Assembly (NCBI GenBank): GCA_017512905.1
Contig: JAFWEL010000131.1
Location: forward strand, 1-57,744
From: Clostridia bacterium
Lineage (GTDB): Bacteria; Bacillota; Clostridia; Christensenellales; Aristaeellaceae
Length of the DNA: 57,744 nt
Direction of reading: 5' to 3'
This document shows positions 24,597 through 38,088 of this stretch, in pieces. Position numbers and translations under genes: made by a program. Within the stretch, counting starts at the first letter, position 1; every line of letters begins with the position of its first letter. Below the pieces are notes generated by a model. It had not been told where the DNA came from. It did no database searches and saw only the letters and a program-made list of their open reading frames with translations.

Positions 24597-24701
24597 CACG
24601 AAAATGCAATTAAGAATATGTAAACTTGCAATATTTCATTATATTGCGCTGCATTCAACATCTATTTCGCATTACTCATTCATTTAACATTCATAACCCC
24701 T

Positions 24702-24732
24702 TGACAGTCTGCCCATGGATATGCTATGCTTT
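24702..24732 (+). promoter_or_regulatory. glnA promoter
   Basis: CTTGACAGT at about 24700 and TATGCT at about 24725-24730, 18-nt spacer. Transcription should start at about 24738, immediately before the attenuator. Confidence 0.7.
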
Positions 24733-24739
24733 TCGCGTG

Positions 24740-24783
24740 ACAAGGCAAGGGCGTCGTGTTATACGACCCCTTGCCCCTTTTTT
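24740..24783 (+). promoter_or_regulatory. Transcription attenuator in the glnA leader
   Basis: GGCAAGGG-c-GTCGT and ACGAC-CCCTTGCC form a strong stem (one bulged C) followed by CCTTTTTT, ending 17 nt before the ATG. The 5' arm can refold as ACAAGGC-AAGGGC-GTCGTGT (24740-24759), with one A-G mismatch and hexaloop AAGGGC (A1, G4). This would block terminator formation. The loop matches the one in the amt leader. Confidence 0.75.
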
Positions 24784-24800
24784 ATTTCGGAGGTGTGATT

Positions 24801-26132
24801 ATGAGCAAGTACACGAAGGAAGATATCATTCGCCTGGTCAGGGACGGCGACGTGGAGTTCATCCGAATGCAGTTTACCGACATCTTCGGCCAGCTAAAGA
24901 ATGTGGCCATCACCGCCAGCCAGGTGGAGAAGGCGGTCAATAACGAGATCATGATCGACGGTAGCTCCATCGAGGGCTTCGTCCGCATCAACGAATCCGA
25001 CCAATACCTGCGGCCTGACCTGGACACCTTTGCAATCTTGCCCTGGCGGCCCCAGCACGGTAAGGTGGCGCGACTGATCTGCGACGTGTACAACCCGGAC
25101 GGCACACCCTTCATGGGCGACCCCCGAGGCACATTGAAGCGCATACAGAAAAAGGCCGCTGATATGGGTTACAGTTTCAACGTCGGCCCGGAGATGGAAT
25201 TCTTCCTGTTCCAGACCGACGCGCAGGGACGGCCAACCACCATGACCGCTGACGAGGCGGGCTACTTCGACCTGGGTCCGCTGGACCACGGCGAGAGCAC
25301 CCGGCGTGAGATCTGCATGGCCCTGGAACAGATGGGCTTTGAAATCGAAGCCAGCCACCACGAGGTGGCCGCGGGCCAGCATGAAATCGACTTCAAATAC
25401 GCTGACGCCCTGACCGCTGCCGACAACATCATGACCTTCAAGCTTGCGGTCAAAACCCTGGCCCAGAAGAACGGCTTGCACGCCACTTTCATGCCCAAGC
25501 CGGTGTTCGGGATCAATGGCAGTGGCATGCACACGAACATGAGTCTTTTCAAGGATGGCATGAACGTATTCGCCGACCCGTCAGATGTCAGGGGCCTGAG
25601 CAGGGAAGCCTATTCCTTTATCGCGGGCATCCTCAAGCACGTCCGGGGTATGGCGGCCATCACCAATCCGCTGGTGAACAGCTACAAGCGCCTGGTGCCG
25701 GGTTATGAAGCGCCCTGCTACCTGGCCTGGAGCGCCAGCAACCGGAGCGCGCTGATCCGCATTCCCGCGTCCCGGGGCATGGGTACCCGCGTGGAGCTGC
25801 GCTGCCCTGACCCGAGCTGCAACCCCTACCTGAACATGGCGGTCTGCCTGGCGGCCGGCCTGGACGGCATTGAGAAGGACCTGACTCCGCCAGAGGAGAT
25901 CACTGAGAATATCTTCGCCATGGACGCTGCTACCCGCGCCAAGAAGGGCATAGAGAGCCTGCCCGGAACGCTGCACGAGGCCGTGAAATGCCTGAAGGCT
26001 GACGCGGTCATCTGCGAGGCGCTGGGCGAGCATGTGCTTTCCCAGTACGTCGAGGGCAAGGAAAAGGAATGGGACGCCTATCGGACGCACGTGAGTTCCT
26101 GGGAGATCGACAGGTATCTGGTCATGTATTAA
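24801..26132 (+). CDS. glnA: Glutamine synthetase, type I-alpha
   Basis: 443 residues from the ATG at 24801 (GGAGG upstream). The N-terminal beta-grasp domain contains IDGSSIEGF. The catalytic domain carries the metal-binding Glu/His motifs ([30 protein letters not shown]) and the [13 protein letters not shown] substrate loop. The length and the absence of the adenylylation NLYDLP-type tyrosine loop (here [21 protein letters not shown]) place it in the feedback-inhibited I-alpha class. It makes glutamine from glutamate, ammonium and ATP. It sits upstream of the ANTAR-gltBD genes. Confidence 0.96.
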   Translation: MSKYTKEDIIRLVRDGDVEFIRMQFTDIFGQLKNVAITASQVEKAVNNEIMIDGSSIEGFVRINESDQYLRPDLDTFAILPWRPQHGKVARLICDVYNPDGTPFMGDPRGTLKRIQKKAADMGYSFNVGPEMEFFLFQTDAQGRPTTMTADEAGYFDLGPLDHGESTRREICMALEQMGFEIEASHHEVAAGQHEIDFKYADALTAADNIMTFKLAVKTLAQKNGLHATFMPKPVFGINGSGMHTNMSLFKDGMNVFADPSDVRGLSREAYSFIAGILKHVRGMAAITNPLVNSYKRLVPGYEAPCYLAWSASNRSALIRIPASRGMGTRVELRCPDPSCNPYLNMAVCLAAGLDGIEKDLTPPEEITENIFAMDAATRAKKGIESLPGTLHEAVKCLKADAVICEALGEHVLSQYVEGKEKEWDAYRTHVSSWEIDRYLVMY

Positions 26133-26347
26133 CTCCCTCCGGCATTGTCGGGGCACTTCCCCTCAAAGAGCAATGTCATCAGTTTAATGATATCGTCGAT
26201 TGTTGTGAAGCATTGATTCGGAAGCTACGGATGTTGTACATCAAAAGCCTTTATACCTTGAATTGATGACATGGTCTCAAAGTGGAAGGCAATCGTGTCC
26301 CAATCTCCGTGGCGCTGTCCGGGAACCGTTGTATGGAGGTGAAGTCA
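26133..26347. other. Spacer between glnA and the ANTAR gene
   Basis: No gene and no strong terminator. Short GC-rich dyads after the glnA stop could end part of the transcription. No convincing sigma-A promoter or ANTAR-type double hairpin was found, so glnA and the ANTAR-gltBD-pyrG genes may be read together. Confidence 0.35.
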
Positions 26348-26861
26348 GTGACCAGAATCGTAATCGCAGGCGTCTCTGAAGCCAGTCGCACGCAGCTTTC
26401 CCGGCTGCTGGCTTCATCGGGGCATTCGGTCTTCCGCCTTTGCGCTTCGGAAAGCGAGCTGCGACGAGCCCTTACAGAATGTGAGGACGGCATTGTGCTT
26501 ATCTCCGGCTTTCAGCCGGACGACATCGTCTCAGACTTCGAAGGGCGTTTTCAGTTCCTCCTGATTGGCAGGCCCGAAAGGCTCAATGTCTGTGAATCGC
26601 AGCAGGTATTCAAGCTCGCCTATCCTTGCCCCGGCAGCGCAGTGCTCGGCGCGGTGGAAATGCTGTCACAGCTTCACTCAATGGGCCTGCCACGACGATA
26701 CGGCCACGAGAAGGCCATCGTGGAGGAAGCGAAATACCTGCTGATAGAGAAATATGGAATAGACGAGCCCGCGGCCCATCGGCGCATGCAGCAATACGCC
26801 ATGCGGCATGGCATCAAAATGACAGATTACGCGCAGTTGTTGTTACAAGGGGGTTCCAACG

Positions 26862-26869
<8 letters not shown>
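26348..26869 (+). CDS. ANTAR-domain transcription antiterminator with degenerate receiver domain
   Basis: 173 residues from the GTG at 26348 (GGAGGT 7 nt upstream). Residues 1 to about 110 have the length and secondary structure of a response-regulator receiver (TRIVIAGVSEASRTQLSRLL). The strand that should end in the phosphorylated Asp reads GIVLISGF, so it is a pseudo-receiver. Residues about 115-168 form an ANTAR RNA-binding domain (KAIVEEAKYLLIEKYGIDEPAAHRRMQQYAM). ANTAR proteins bind hexaloop hairpins and prevent termination. The stop overlaps the gltB start by 8 nt, so its output is tied to glutamate synthase. Confidence 0.88.
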
Positions 26870-31178
<4,309 letters not shown>

Positions 31179-31181
31179 CAA

Positions 31182-32543
31182 ATGGGAAAACCTACAGGAT
31201 TCATGGAGGCTGCCCGAGTGGAAAACCCATATCGCAGTGAGGCGGAGCGCCTTCGCGACTTTGAGGATCTGCATCTTCCCCAGCCCGTTGACACGCGCCG
31301 CAAACAGGCCTCCCGCTGTATGAACTGCGGCGTACCCTTCTGTCAGTCGGACTTCGGCTGTCCGCTGCACAATCTGATTCCGGAGTGGAATGACTTGCTG
31401 TACCGGGGCCGGGAGCGCGAAGCGCTGGAACGCCTCCTGCAAACCGCGCCGTTCCCGGAGTTCACGGGCCGGGTGTGTCCGGCGTTGTGCGAGAAGGCAT
31501 GCAACCTGGAAAGCGACGCAACCACGAACCGGGACAATGAGCTGTATTTGATCGAAACGGGGTTTGAGAGGGGCTGGATTCAGCCGAGAATCCCCCGGCG
31601 GCGCACCGGAAAGCGCGTAGCAGTCGTCGGCAGCGGGCCCTCCGGGCTGGCGACGGCGAATCTGCTGAACCGGCTGGGCCATGCGGTCACGGTCTTCGAG
31701 CGCGCCGACCGCGCCGGGGGCCTTTTGATGTACGGCATCCCCAATATGAAGCTGCCAAAGGCGGTAGTGGAACGTCGGATTAAGCTGATGGAGACGGAGG
31801 GTGTGCGCTTCATTCTGAACACCGAAGCCTTTCCAGAAGTCACGGAAGAATACGACGCCGTGGCGCTCTGCGGCGGGGCGAAAAAGCCGCGGACGCTGAA
31901 CGTGGAAGGCATCTTCGCCGTGGACTATCTGACGGCGGCGACCCGGGCTGTGCTGACGGGAAGGGAACCCTCCATCATTGCGAAGGACAGGCATGTGGTC
32001 GTCGTGGGTGGCGGCGACACCGGCAATGACTGTGTGGGCACGGTGCTGCGGCAGGGCTGCGCCTCCGTCATCCAGCTGGAGATGATGCCCGCACCGCCGG
32101 TGGAGCGTTTTGCCGGCAACCCCTGGCCGGAATGGCCGCGCACATTGCGCACCGATTACGGGCAAATGGAAGCCATCCACCGGCAGGGCGCCGACCCGCG
32201 CATCTACAGGACGACGGTCAGTCGCCTTCTCCCCGGCGCAATCGAAACCGTGAAGCTGAAAGGCTTCGATCCGATTCCCGGAACGGAACAGATTATTCCC
32301 TGCGACCTGCTGCTGATCGCTGCGGGTTTCGTGGGCTGCGAAACCGCGACAGCCGAGCGGTTCAATGTCAAGCTCAGTCCAAGGGGCTGCATGATGCCCG
32401 AAGATGGCAGTCATCACCTGCGGGACAACCTCTTTTCCGCAGGCGATATGCGCACGGGTCAGTCGCTGGTGGTGCGGGCCCTGGCGGACGGCCAGGCGGC
32501 CGCCCTGGAGATCGACCGATATCTGAAGGGAGACGCGCAATGA
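31182..32543 (+). CDS. gltD: Glutamate synthase, small (beta) subunit
   Basis: 453 residues. Cysteine ligands for 4Fe-4S clusters lie at CMNCGVPFC...GCPLHN (about residues 47-63) and [10 protein letters not shown]. The FAD-binding motif is [18 protein letters not shown], and the NADPH site is [13 protein letters not shown]. It passes electrons from NAD(P)H to the GltB FMN. The RRRTGKR...PSGLATA spacing is normal for the family. The stop overlaps the pyrG start (ATGA). Confidence 0.95.
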   Translation: MGKPTGFMEAARVENPYRSEAERLRDFEDLHLPQPVDTRRKQASRCMNCGVPFCQSDFGCPLHNLIPEWNDLLYRGREREALERLLQTAPFPEFTGRVCPALCEKACNLESDATTNRDNELYLIETGFERGWIQPRIPRRRTGKRVAVVGSGPSGLATANLLNRLGHAVTVFERADRAGGLLMYGIPNMKLPKAVVERRIKLMETEGVRFILNTEAFPEVTEEYDAVALCGGAKKPRTLNVEGIFAVDYLTAATRAVLTGREPSIIAKDRHVVVVGGGDTGNDCVGTVLRQGCASVIQLEMMPAPPVERFAGNPWPEWPRTLRTDYGQMEAIHRQGADPRIYRTTVSRLLPGAIETVKLKGFDPIPGTEQIIPCDLLLIAAGFVGCETATAERFNVKLSPRGCMMPEDGSHHLRDNLFSAGDMRTGQSLVVRALADGQAAALEIDRYLKGDAQ

Positions 32544-34156
32544 CGAAATACATCTTTGTCACCGGCGGTGTGGTGTCGGGACTTGGCAAGGGCATCACGG
32601 CAGCGTCGCTGGGTCGGCTGCTGAAATCCCGGGGTCTAAAGGTGGCCGCCCAAAAGCTGGACCCCTACATCAACGTGGACCCCGGCACCATGAGCCCCTA
32701 CCAGCACGGCGAGGTGTACGTCACTGAGGACGGCGCGGAGACTGACCTGGACCTTGGCCACTATGAGCGGTTTATCGACGAGGATCTGAACCAGTTTTCC
32801 AACCTCACCACGGGGAAGGTCTATTCCAACGTCATCCAGCGGGAGCGCCGGGGCGGCTATCTGGGCAGCACGGTGCAGACCATTCCCCATATCACCGACG
32901 AGATCAAGACGTTCATCCATCAGGTGGGTAAAAAGACGAGCGCCGACGTGGTCATCACCGAAATCGGCGGCACCATCGGCGACATCGAATCCCAGCCCTT
33001 CATCGAGGCCATACGCCAGGTCGGGCTGGAGGTGGGCCGTAAAAACGCGCTGTACATCCACGTCACGCTGGTACCGTACCTGAAGGCCAGCGGCGAGCAC
33101 AAGTCCAAGCCCACCCAGCACTCCGTGAAGGAACTGCAGGGCATGGGCATCACGCCGAACATCATCGTGCTGCGGGTGGACGAGCCCATCACGGATGAAT
33201 CCATCTTTTCGAAGATTGCCCACTTCTGCAACGTGAAATCAAATTGCGTGATTGAGAATCGCACGTTGCCGAATCTCTACGAGGCGCCGCTGATGCTGGA
33301 GGCGGCAAACCTGTCCGGCATCGTCTGCCGGGAGTTGGGCATCGACGCGTCGGCGCCTGATCTGTCGGAATGGCAGGCCCTGGTGGAACGAATCCACCAT
33401 CAGTCAAGGGTCGTGAAGATCGGCCTGGTGGGAAAATACGTGCAGCTGCATGACGCCTATTTGTCCGTGGCGGAAGCCCTTCGCCACGCAGGCTATGCGC
33501 TGGACGCGAAAGTGGAGATCGCGTGGATTGATTCGGAGACATTGACCCTTGACAACTGTTTTGAAATTCTGTCGCAGGTGGATGGCATCATCGTCCCCGG
33601 CGGCTTCGGAAACCGTGGCATTGAAGGTATGATTCTGGCGGCGCAGTATGCCCGGGAACACCACGCGCCTTACTTCGGCATCTGCCTGGGCATGCAGATT
33701 GCCGTGATCGAGTACGCCCGCCATGTGGCAGGGCTTGAGAACGCCAATTCCCACGAATTCGATGAGAACAGCGCCCATCCGGTCATTCACTACATGCCGG
33801 ATCAGAATGACGACATCGACAAGGGCGGCACACTGCGGCTGGGAAAATACCCCTGCGTGTTGCAGCCCGGGACGGCCATCGCCGCCTGTTACGCCGCGAC
33901 CGAAATCAGTGAGCGCCATCGCCACCGCTACGAGTTCAACAACGCCTACCGCGACGCACTGCAGGCATCGGGCCTCACCCTCTCCGGCCTGTCTCCCGAC
34001 GGGCGTCTGGTGGAGACCGTGGAGATTCCCGGCGAGCGCTTTTTCATCGGTGTACAGTTCCACCCTGAGTTCAAGAGCCGGCCCAACAAACCGCACCCGC
34101 TGTTTGTGGGGTTTATAAGCGCAGCGCTGAATCCGGGCAGTCATGGGGAAAGCTGA
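32540..34156 (+). CDS. pyrG: CTP synthase (glutamine-hydrolysing)
   Basis: 538 residues starting in the gltD stop (ATGA), preceded by AAGGGAG. The N-terminal amidoligase domain has the P-loop [10 protein letters not shown] and [14 protein letters not shown]. The C-terminal class I amidotransferase has nucleophile Cys in FGICLGMQ and the QFHPEF His-Glu pair. It converts UTP to CTP with glutamine as nitrogen donor. Coupling of pyrG directly to gltBD is uncommon and places another glutamine consumer under the same control. A strong terminator follows. Confidence 0.96.
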   Translation: MTKYIFVTGGVVSGLGKGITAASLGRLLKSRGLKVAAQKLDPYINVDPGTMSPYQHGEVYVTEDGAETDLDLGHYERFIDEDLNQFSNLTTGKVYSNVIQRERRGGYLGSTVQTIPHITDEIKTFIHQVGKKTSADVVITEIGGTIGDIESQPFIEAIRQVGLEVGRKNALYIHVTLVPYLKASGEHKSKPTQHSVKELQGMGITPNIIVLRVDEPITDESIFSKIAHFCNVKSNCVIENRTLPNLYEAPLMLEAANLSGIVCRELGIDASAPDLSEWQALVERIHHQSRVVKIGLVGKYVQLHDAYLSVAEALRHAGYALDAKVEIAWIDSETLTLDNCFEILSQVDGIIVPGGFGNRGIEGMILAAQYAREHHAPYFGICLGMQIAVIEYARHVAGLENANSHEFDENSAHPVIHYMPDQNDDIDKGGTLRLGKYPCVLQPGTAIAACYAATEISERHRHRYEFNNAYRDALQASGLTLSGLSPDGRLVETVEIPGERFFIGVQFHPEFKSRPNKPHPLFVGFISAALNPGSHGES

Positions 34157-34173
34157 TGGAAAGGTAAAATAAT

Positions 34174-34244
34174 GCGGCGGCAATTCCGTTGCCACTGACG
34201 CCTGACAGGCGTCATGTGGCGGGGAATTGCCGCCGCTACGTTTT
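34174..34244 (+). terminator. Terminator of the glnA/gltBD-pyrG region
   Basis: GCGGCGGCAATTCC pairs with GGAATTGCCGCCGC, enclosing a TGACGCCT-GACA-GGCGTCA hairpin, then TACGTTTT. It is nearly symmetric and may also serve the convergent gene at 34317. Confidence 0.7.
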
Positions 34245-34316
34245 CACGGTCAATCGCTCAGAGAGTTCCGGTGCGATGCCCCCTCGGGAGCATCCGAGCC
34301 AATACCTTCAGAGCGT

Positions 34317-35780
34317 TTATTTGGCTGAGCCGGAATAAAACTCGGTCGCAGTGGGGTTTTTCTGGATCAGCACGGAGCTCTGGTTGAAGGCCTGGATCAG
34401 CTCATCGGCCGCGGCATGAATGGCCTCCTCGGTGGTGTCCGACAGGTAGATCACCAGGGTGTATTCCTGGTATTCCTTGCCGTCGTCGATCCATCCGCCG
34501 TCGGCCTCCTGAACGGTGTAACCGCCGAAGTGCCTGATCAGGATGCTCTTGAGCATCTCCTTGGCTTCAGCCTGAGTGTACACAGGCTTATTGCTGTCCT
34601 TGTCATTGGTGCCCAGGTACATTACATACTGCACGTCCTGCTCGGCCGAAGGCTGCGCCGGCGCGTCAATGGGCACGATATCCTCGGCCAGATCGTCCAG
34701 CCAGTGGAACTCGTTGGTCTTGACGACGTCCTCGCCGTAGATGGTCTTCCAGTCGTTGGCCATGGAGATCACATGGTAGCCGGATTCCTCCCACTTCTCC
34801 TTCAGGGGCTGCACCTTCTCGGCATTGCCGTAGTCGCGCACCTCGTCGTCAGCGATCAGCATGAAGGCCGCGCTCTTGTAGCGGTTGTGGAAGATGGTGT
34901 AGTTGTGCATGGCGGTATCGCCGCCGGAATTGCCGAAGGACAGCACAGGCTGGCGGCCGATCTCCCGGGCGATCAGGAGCACCTTGTTCGTCTTCAGGTT
35001 CTTGATGACCAGGTTGTCGGTGCGCACCAGCGTGTCGTTGCTGGTATAGACGTAGCGCACGCCGTCCTCGTCGCCCTGGTTGGTGGCCTCCAGCTGCACA
35101 TCCATGCCGATGATGTTCTCATAGGGAATGTCCAGCACACCCTCGACATAGGTGCGGCAGATGAAGCGGTCGCTGCCGCTGACGATGTAGCACTTGAAAC
35201 CGTTGGCCTGCAGGTACTCCACCACCTCGATCATGGGCTGGTAGAAGGTCTCGGCGTAGGTCATGCCGTCGAAGCCGTCGGCCTCGCGCACCAGCTGGCG
35301 GGTGACGAAGTCGGCAAACTCATTCAGCGTCATGCCGGCATAGGCCTTGGCGGCGTGATTGGCATGCAACAGGTCCATACCGTCGGGGAAGGACCTGTCC
35401 ATAGCGTGGTCGCGCAGCATGCGGCCAAACTCCAGCATCTCGGTATCGGGATGATAGCTGGGATCCGCCAGGATGCGCCTGGCCAGCAGGTAGTACTCAA
35501 GGTAGGTGGGGTTCAGTTCGGCACACAGCGTACCGTCCATGTCAAAGGTGGCGATGCGATCCACCGGGGGAATGTAGTCGGGCGAGGATTCGTCCGTGAC
35601 CGTCTCCACGTACTCCACCAGCGCCTTCAGCGCCGGCGCATCCTCGTTCCACAGCGTAAAATCTGCAGCGCCTTCCTCAGCCGCGCCTTCCGTCTCGGCA
35701 AACGCGAAGCCGGTCATTGCCGTAACCAGCATGGCCATTGCGATTATCAGCGCCATAAGGGCAGTCATCTTGTTCTTCAT
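34317..35780 (-). CDS. Secreted HAD-family hydrolase with extra C-terminal domain
   Basis: 487 residues. A signal peptide ends at about Ala28 (TGFAFAET). The HAD core has the nucleophile motif FDMDGTLCAE (Asp80, Asp82), the serine motif YIVSGSDRFICR, and SFGNSGGDTAMHNY as the metal-binding loop, all in the phosphoserine-phosphatase-like subclass. Residues about 395-480 form a separate alpha/beta domain (VMYLGTNDKDSNKPVYTQAEA) resembling DUF3574. It acts outside the membrane, probably on a phosphorylated small molecule or peptide, but its substrate is unknown. It has its own consensus promoter. Confidence 0.85.
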   Translation of the reverse strand: MKNKMTALMALIIAMAMLVTAMTGFAFAETEGAAEEGAADFTLWNEDAPALKALVEYVETVTDESSPDYIPPVDRIATFDMDGTLCAELNPTYLEYYLLARRILADPSYHPDTEMLEFGRMLRDHAMDRSFPDGMDLLHANHAAKAYAGMTLNEFADFVTRQLVREADGFDGMTYAETFYQPMIEVVEYLQANGFKCYIVSGSDRFICRTYVEGVLDIPYENIIGMDVQLEATNQGDEDGVRYVYTSNDTLVRTDNLVIKNLKTNKVLLIAREIGRQPVLSFGNSGGDTAMHNYTIFHNRYKSAAFMLIADDEVRDYGNAEKVQPLKEKWEESGYHVISMANDWKTIYGEDVVKTNEFHWLDDLAEDIVPIDAPAQPSAEQDVQYVMYLGTNDKDSNKPVYTQAEAKEMLKSILIRHFGGYTVQEADGGWIDDGKEYQEYTLVIYLSDTTEEAIHAAADELIQAFNQSSVLIQKNPTATEFYSGSAK

Positions 35781-35813
35781 TATCGCATTACCTCCTGTTT
35801 ATCATATAATAAG

Positions 35814-35842
35814 ATTATAGTCATCAGTGGGATGGATGTCAA
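35814..35842 (-). promoter_or_regulatory. Promoter of the secreted HAD hydrolase
   Basis: TTGACA (35837-35842) and TATAAT (35814-35819) on the minus strand with a 17-nt spacer: full consensus hexamers. Confidence 0.85.
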
Positions 35843-35886
35843 CGGATGTGCGTGTAATCTCTTTTGGTATTTATTCTGCGGGGAAT

Positions 35887-35923
35887 ATTCTGATTTATCG
35901 AGCAGAGCTCGATAAATCAGAAT
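35887..35923. repeat. 17-bp perfect inverted repeat
   Basis: ATTCTGATTTATCGAGC - AGA - GCTCGATAAATCAGAAT. It is AT-rich with no T-tract, lying between the end of the DUF218 gene and the HAD promoter. It may be an operator, a processing hairpin or a transposon footprint. Confidence 0.7.
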
Positions 35924-35941
35924 GTGTATACGTCCTGACCG

Positions 35942-36808
35942 CTACCTGTCCCGCTCAAGGGGCACGCCCAACAACTGGGCGATCTGCGATATCGCGATGC
36001 GGTCGCCATGGCGGTAGGATTCATGAGCGGGTTCGGTTTCGTAGCAGTAATTGCCTACGATTTCCACCGTATAGCCGTAAACCTGGCGGTACAGCGCCGC
36101 GACGGCGTTGTAGATGGCCTGGCTCCAGCGCTGGTGGTAGGTCGAGGTGACGAGCGTCATCGTCTCAATGCCCTGCTCCTTCAGCATATCCAGGGTGTTC
36201 CGGGCATTTTGAAGCGTCGTCCTCGCGTTCTCATCGATGTGGATGCGCGACGCGTCTATGCCGCAGACATCCACCAGATACGCCTTCATCATCCCGGCCT
36301 CGGTGTGCAGCTTCGGATTGTTGTCGCCGGTCGCGCCACCGGAGCACACCAGTATGGTTTTGGGATAGGAGCGCGCGGCGGCCGCAGCGGCGTCACACCG
36401 CCCCTTTAATTCCGGCTGCATTTGACCGTCCTTCAGCTCATACCCGAGCACCACGAAGGCGTGGCGGTCGGTGTCGCTCAGGCGGGTCTCTTCCAGCTCA
36501 GCCGCGACGGACTCTCCATTCCTGTGCACAAAGAGCGGATAATCCTCATCCAGAAAGACATCCCGCCAATGCTCCACGATGGCATCGGCGAGCTCATAAT
36601 CCGCCTCGCTCACACGGCGGATTTTGTCGAGCAGGGAATCAATGCGTGCGTCATCCGCCTCGGAGGGCGTTTCATAGGCGCTCACCAGCGCATAGAACAG
36701 ATCCGCAAAATGCGTTTGATTATTCCGGTCGATCCACTGTTGTTCAGCCGCGGATGCCACGCCCGTTATCACCAGCAACAGAACGAGCAGCATAACGATC
36801 CTTTTCAT
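35942..36808 (-). CDS. DUF218/YdcF-family secreted protein
   Basis: 288 residues from the ATG at 36808 (GGGAGG upstream; the longer frame lacks a ribosome site). There is a signal peptide (residues 1-20, ending VASAAE). The DUF218 core begins at HAFVVLGYELKDG and contains the CSGGATGDNN loop, the acidic AGMMKAYLV helix and DENARTTLQNA, the motif set of YdcF/SanA-like proteins linked to cell-envelope metabolism. An uncharacterised helical region of about 110 residues precedes the core. Biochemical function not established. Confidence 0.82.
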   Translation of the reverse strand: MKRIVMLLVLLLVITGVASAAEQQWIDRNNQTHFADLFYALVSAYETPSEADDARIDSLLDKIRRVSEADYELADAIVEHWRDVFLDEDYPLFVHRNGESVAAELEETRLSDTDRHAFVVLGYELKDGQMQPELKGRCDAAAAAARSYPKTILVCSGGATGDNNPKLHTEAGMMKAYLVDVCGIDASRIHIDENARTTLQNARNTLDMLKEQGIETMTLVTSTYHQRWSQAIYNAVAALYRQVYGYTVEIVGNYCYETEPAHESYRHGDRIAISQIAQLLGVPLERDR

Positions 36809-36883
36809 TAAACAATCCTCCCTCCGCCATACCCCTTTGACTGGCCAGCCCGAGGTTAACCGCGGCAGCGTCAAATAGTCGTT

Positions 36884-36912
36884 GCCTGTGGTTCCTTCTT
36901 ATGATACAATAG
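36884..36912 (+). promoter_or_regulatory. Promoter of the C_GCAxxG gene
   Basis: TTGCCT and TACAAT separated by 17 nt, about 50 bp before the start codon. Confidence 0.6.
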
Positions 36913-36960
36913 CATTGACGTCGCAGAACGCATTTCCTATCAACAAAGGAGCATGATTTC

Positions 36961-37296
36961 ATGAATCACGAACAGATGGCGCGCGCCAACCACAAGGGCG
37001 GCTATAACTGCGGTCAGGCGGTATTCGCCGGCTTTGCCCGGGAGCTCGGCCTGTCCCTTGAGGAAGCCATGCAGATCGCTCCCAGGCCCCGCTCCGAGGG
37101 CGGCCAGTGCGGCGCCTACCTGGCGGGCAGGGCCCTTCTCGCCCGCCTGAAGCCGGAGGCCGTAAGCGCCTACGAGGAACAGTTCAAATCGTTGAACGGC
37201 GCGACAGAGTGCCGCAAGCTGCGTGGCGCGGGCAAGACCTGCAACGACTATGTCGGCGACGCGGCCAGGCTCGTGGAAGCGCAACTCGATACATGA
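36961..37296 (+). CDS. C_GCAxxG_C_C-family redox protein
   Basis: 111 residues. Conserved cysteines occur as NCGQAVFAGFA (residue 17), GGQCGAYLAGRALL (about residue 50), and two near the C-terminus (TECRKLRG, TCNDYVGDAA), matching the family named for its C-GCAxxG-C-C pattern. These small proteins are common in anaerobes and are believed to bind a metal or redox centre; no reaction is known. A promoter and AAAGGAG precede it. Confidence 0.85.
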   Translation: MNHEQMARANHKGGYNCGQAVFAGFARELGLSLEEAMQIAPRPRSEGGQCGAYLAGRALLARLKPEAVSAYEEQFKSLNGATECRKLRGAGKTCNDYVGDAARLVEAQLDT

Positions 37297-37338
37297 GGCC
37301 GCAGCGTCGCTGCCCCGGGGCGGATCACCCATCCCGAC

Positions 37339-38055
37339 TTAAATGCCGTTGTGCGCGTCTCCCCTGGAAACGCGGGCCTTCAAGCCCTTCAGATAAGCTT
37401 TCCTGTCGTCCGGTATGCGATAGCTCTCCAGGCTCTTCTGGATCGCCCTGTTATGGGTCCAGGGATCCAGGCTGCGTCCCTCGATATATGGCAGCGCGGC
37501 ATCGTATTGCTTGGCGAGGGCCGTGGCAAAGTACCAGGCGACCATCATGCTGACGTAGTATTCATCGGCGCGCACCTGTGAGACCATCCGGAGGCAGACT
37601 GCGTCAAAATCCTCATCCAGAAAATGGGTCATCAGCATTCCTATGGCGAAGCGGACAGTATAGGTTTGCCCCGAATCCAGCCACTGTCGCACATAGGCCA
37701 GCAGCTCGGGCCTGTGCCTTTTGAACACCTTCGGCGACAGCTGGTCACAGGTCGCCCAATTGTCAACGAAGGGCAGAAAGCGACAGATTCCGACGATGCA
37801 TTCCCCGAAATCGCGCAACTCGGACAGCACGAAAGCGTGCAGCTGGTTTTCGTCAAAATAGCGGTGCGGGAGGTCGTTCAGAAACGCGTCATAATCTCCC
37901 ATCCTGTACATCTGCCTCGCCAGGTTGCGCAGCGCTGGCGTCCGCACACCGATCATGTCATCGGGATTCATCGTGGGGATCAACTTGGACTGAAAGGCCC
38001 GGTAGGGTTCATCCCGCAGCAGGAAAAGAGCATCGCGGATTTCCGTCAGCGTCAT
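37339..38055 (-). CDS. DNA alkylation repair protein (AlkD-like HEAT repeats)
   Basis: 238 residues in helical HEAT-like repeats. The family signatures GVRTPALRNLARQMYR near residue 37, FVDNWATCDQLS (Asp and Trp of the active cleft) and LDPWTHNRAIQKSLESYRI are present. AlkD-type glycosylases remove bulky alkylated bases without base flipping. It forms a convergent pair with the C_GCAxxG gene and has no visible SOS box. Confidence 0.88.
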   Translation of the reverse strand: MTLTEIRDALFLLRDEPYRAFQSKLIPTMNPDDMIGVRTPALRNLARQMYRMGDYDAFLNDLPHRYFDENQLHAFVLSELRDFGECIVGICRFLPFVDNWATCDQLSPKVFKRHRPELLAYVRQWLDSGQTYTVRFAIGMLMTHFLDEDFDAVCLRMVSQVRADEYYVSMMVAWYFATALAKQYDAALPYIEGRSLDPWTHNRAIQKSLESYRIPDDRKAYLKGLKARVSRGDAHNGI

Positions 38056-38088
38056 GTCTATCTCTCCTCCGGTGATATCTGTTCAGGT

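Noticed and set aside
26133-26347. Tandem ANTAR hairpins in front of the ANTAR gene itself
   Set aside because: I searched the spacer for two hexaloop hairpins with A1 and G4 and a following terminator and found none.
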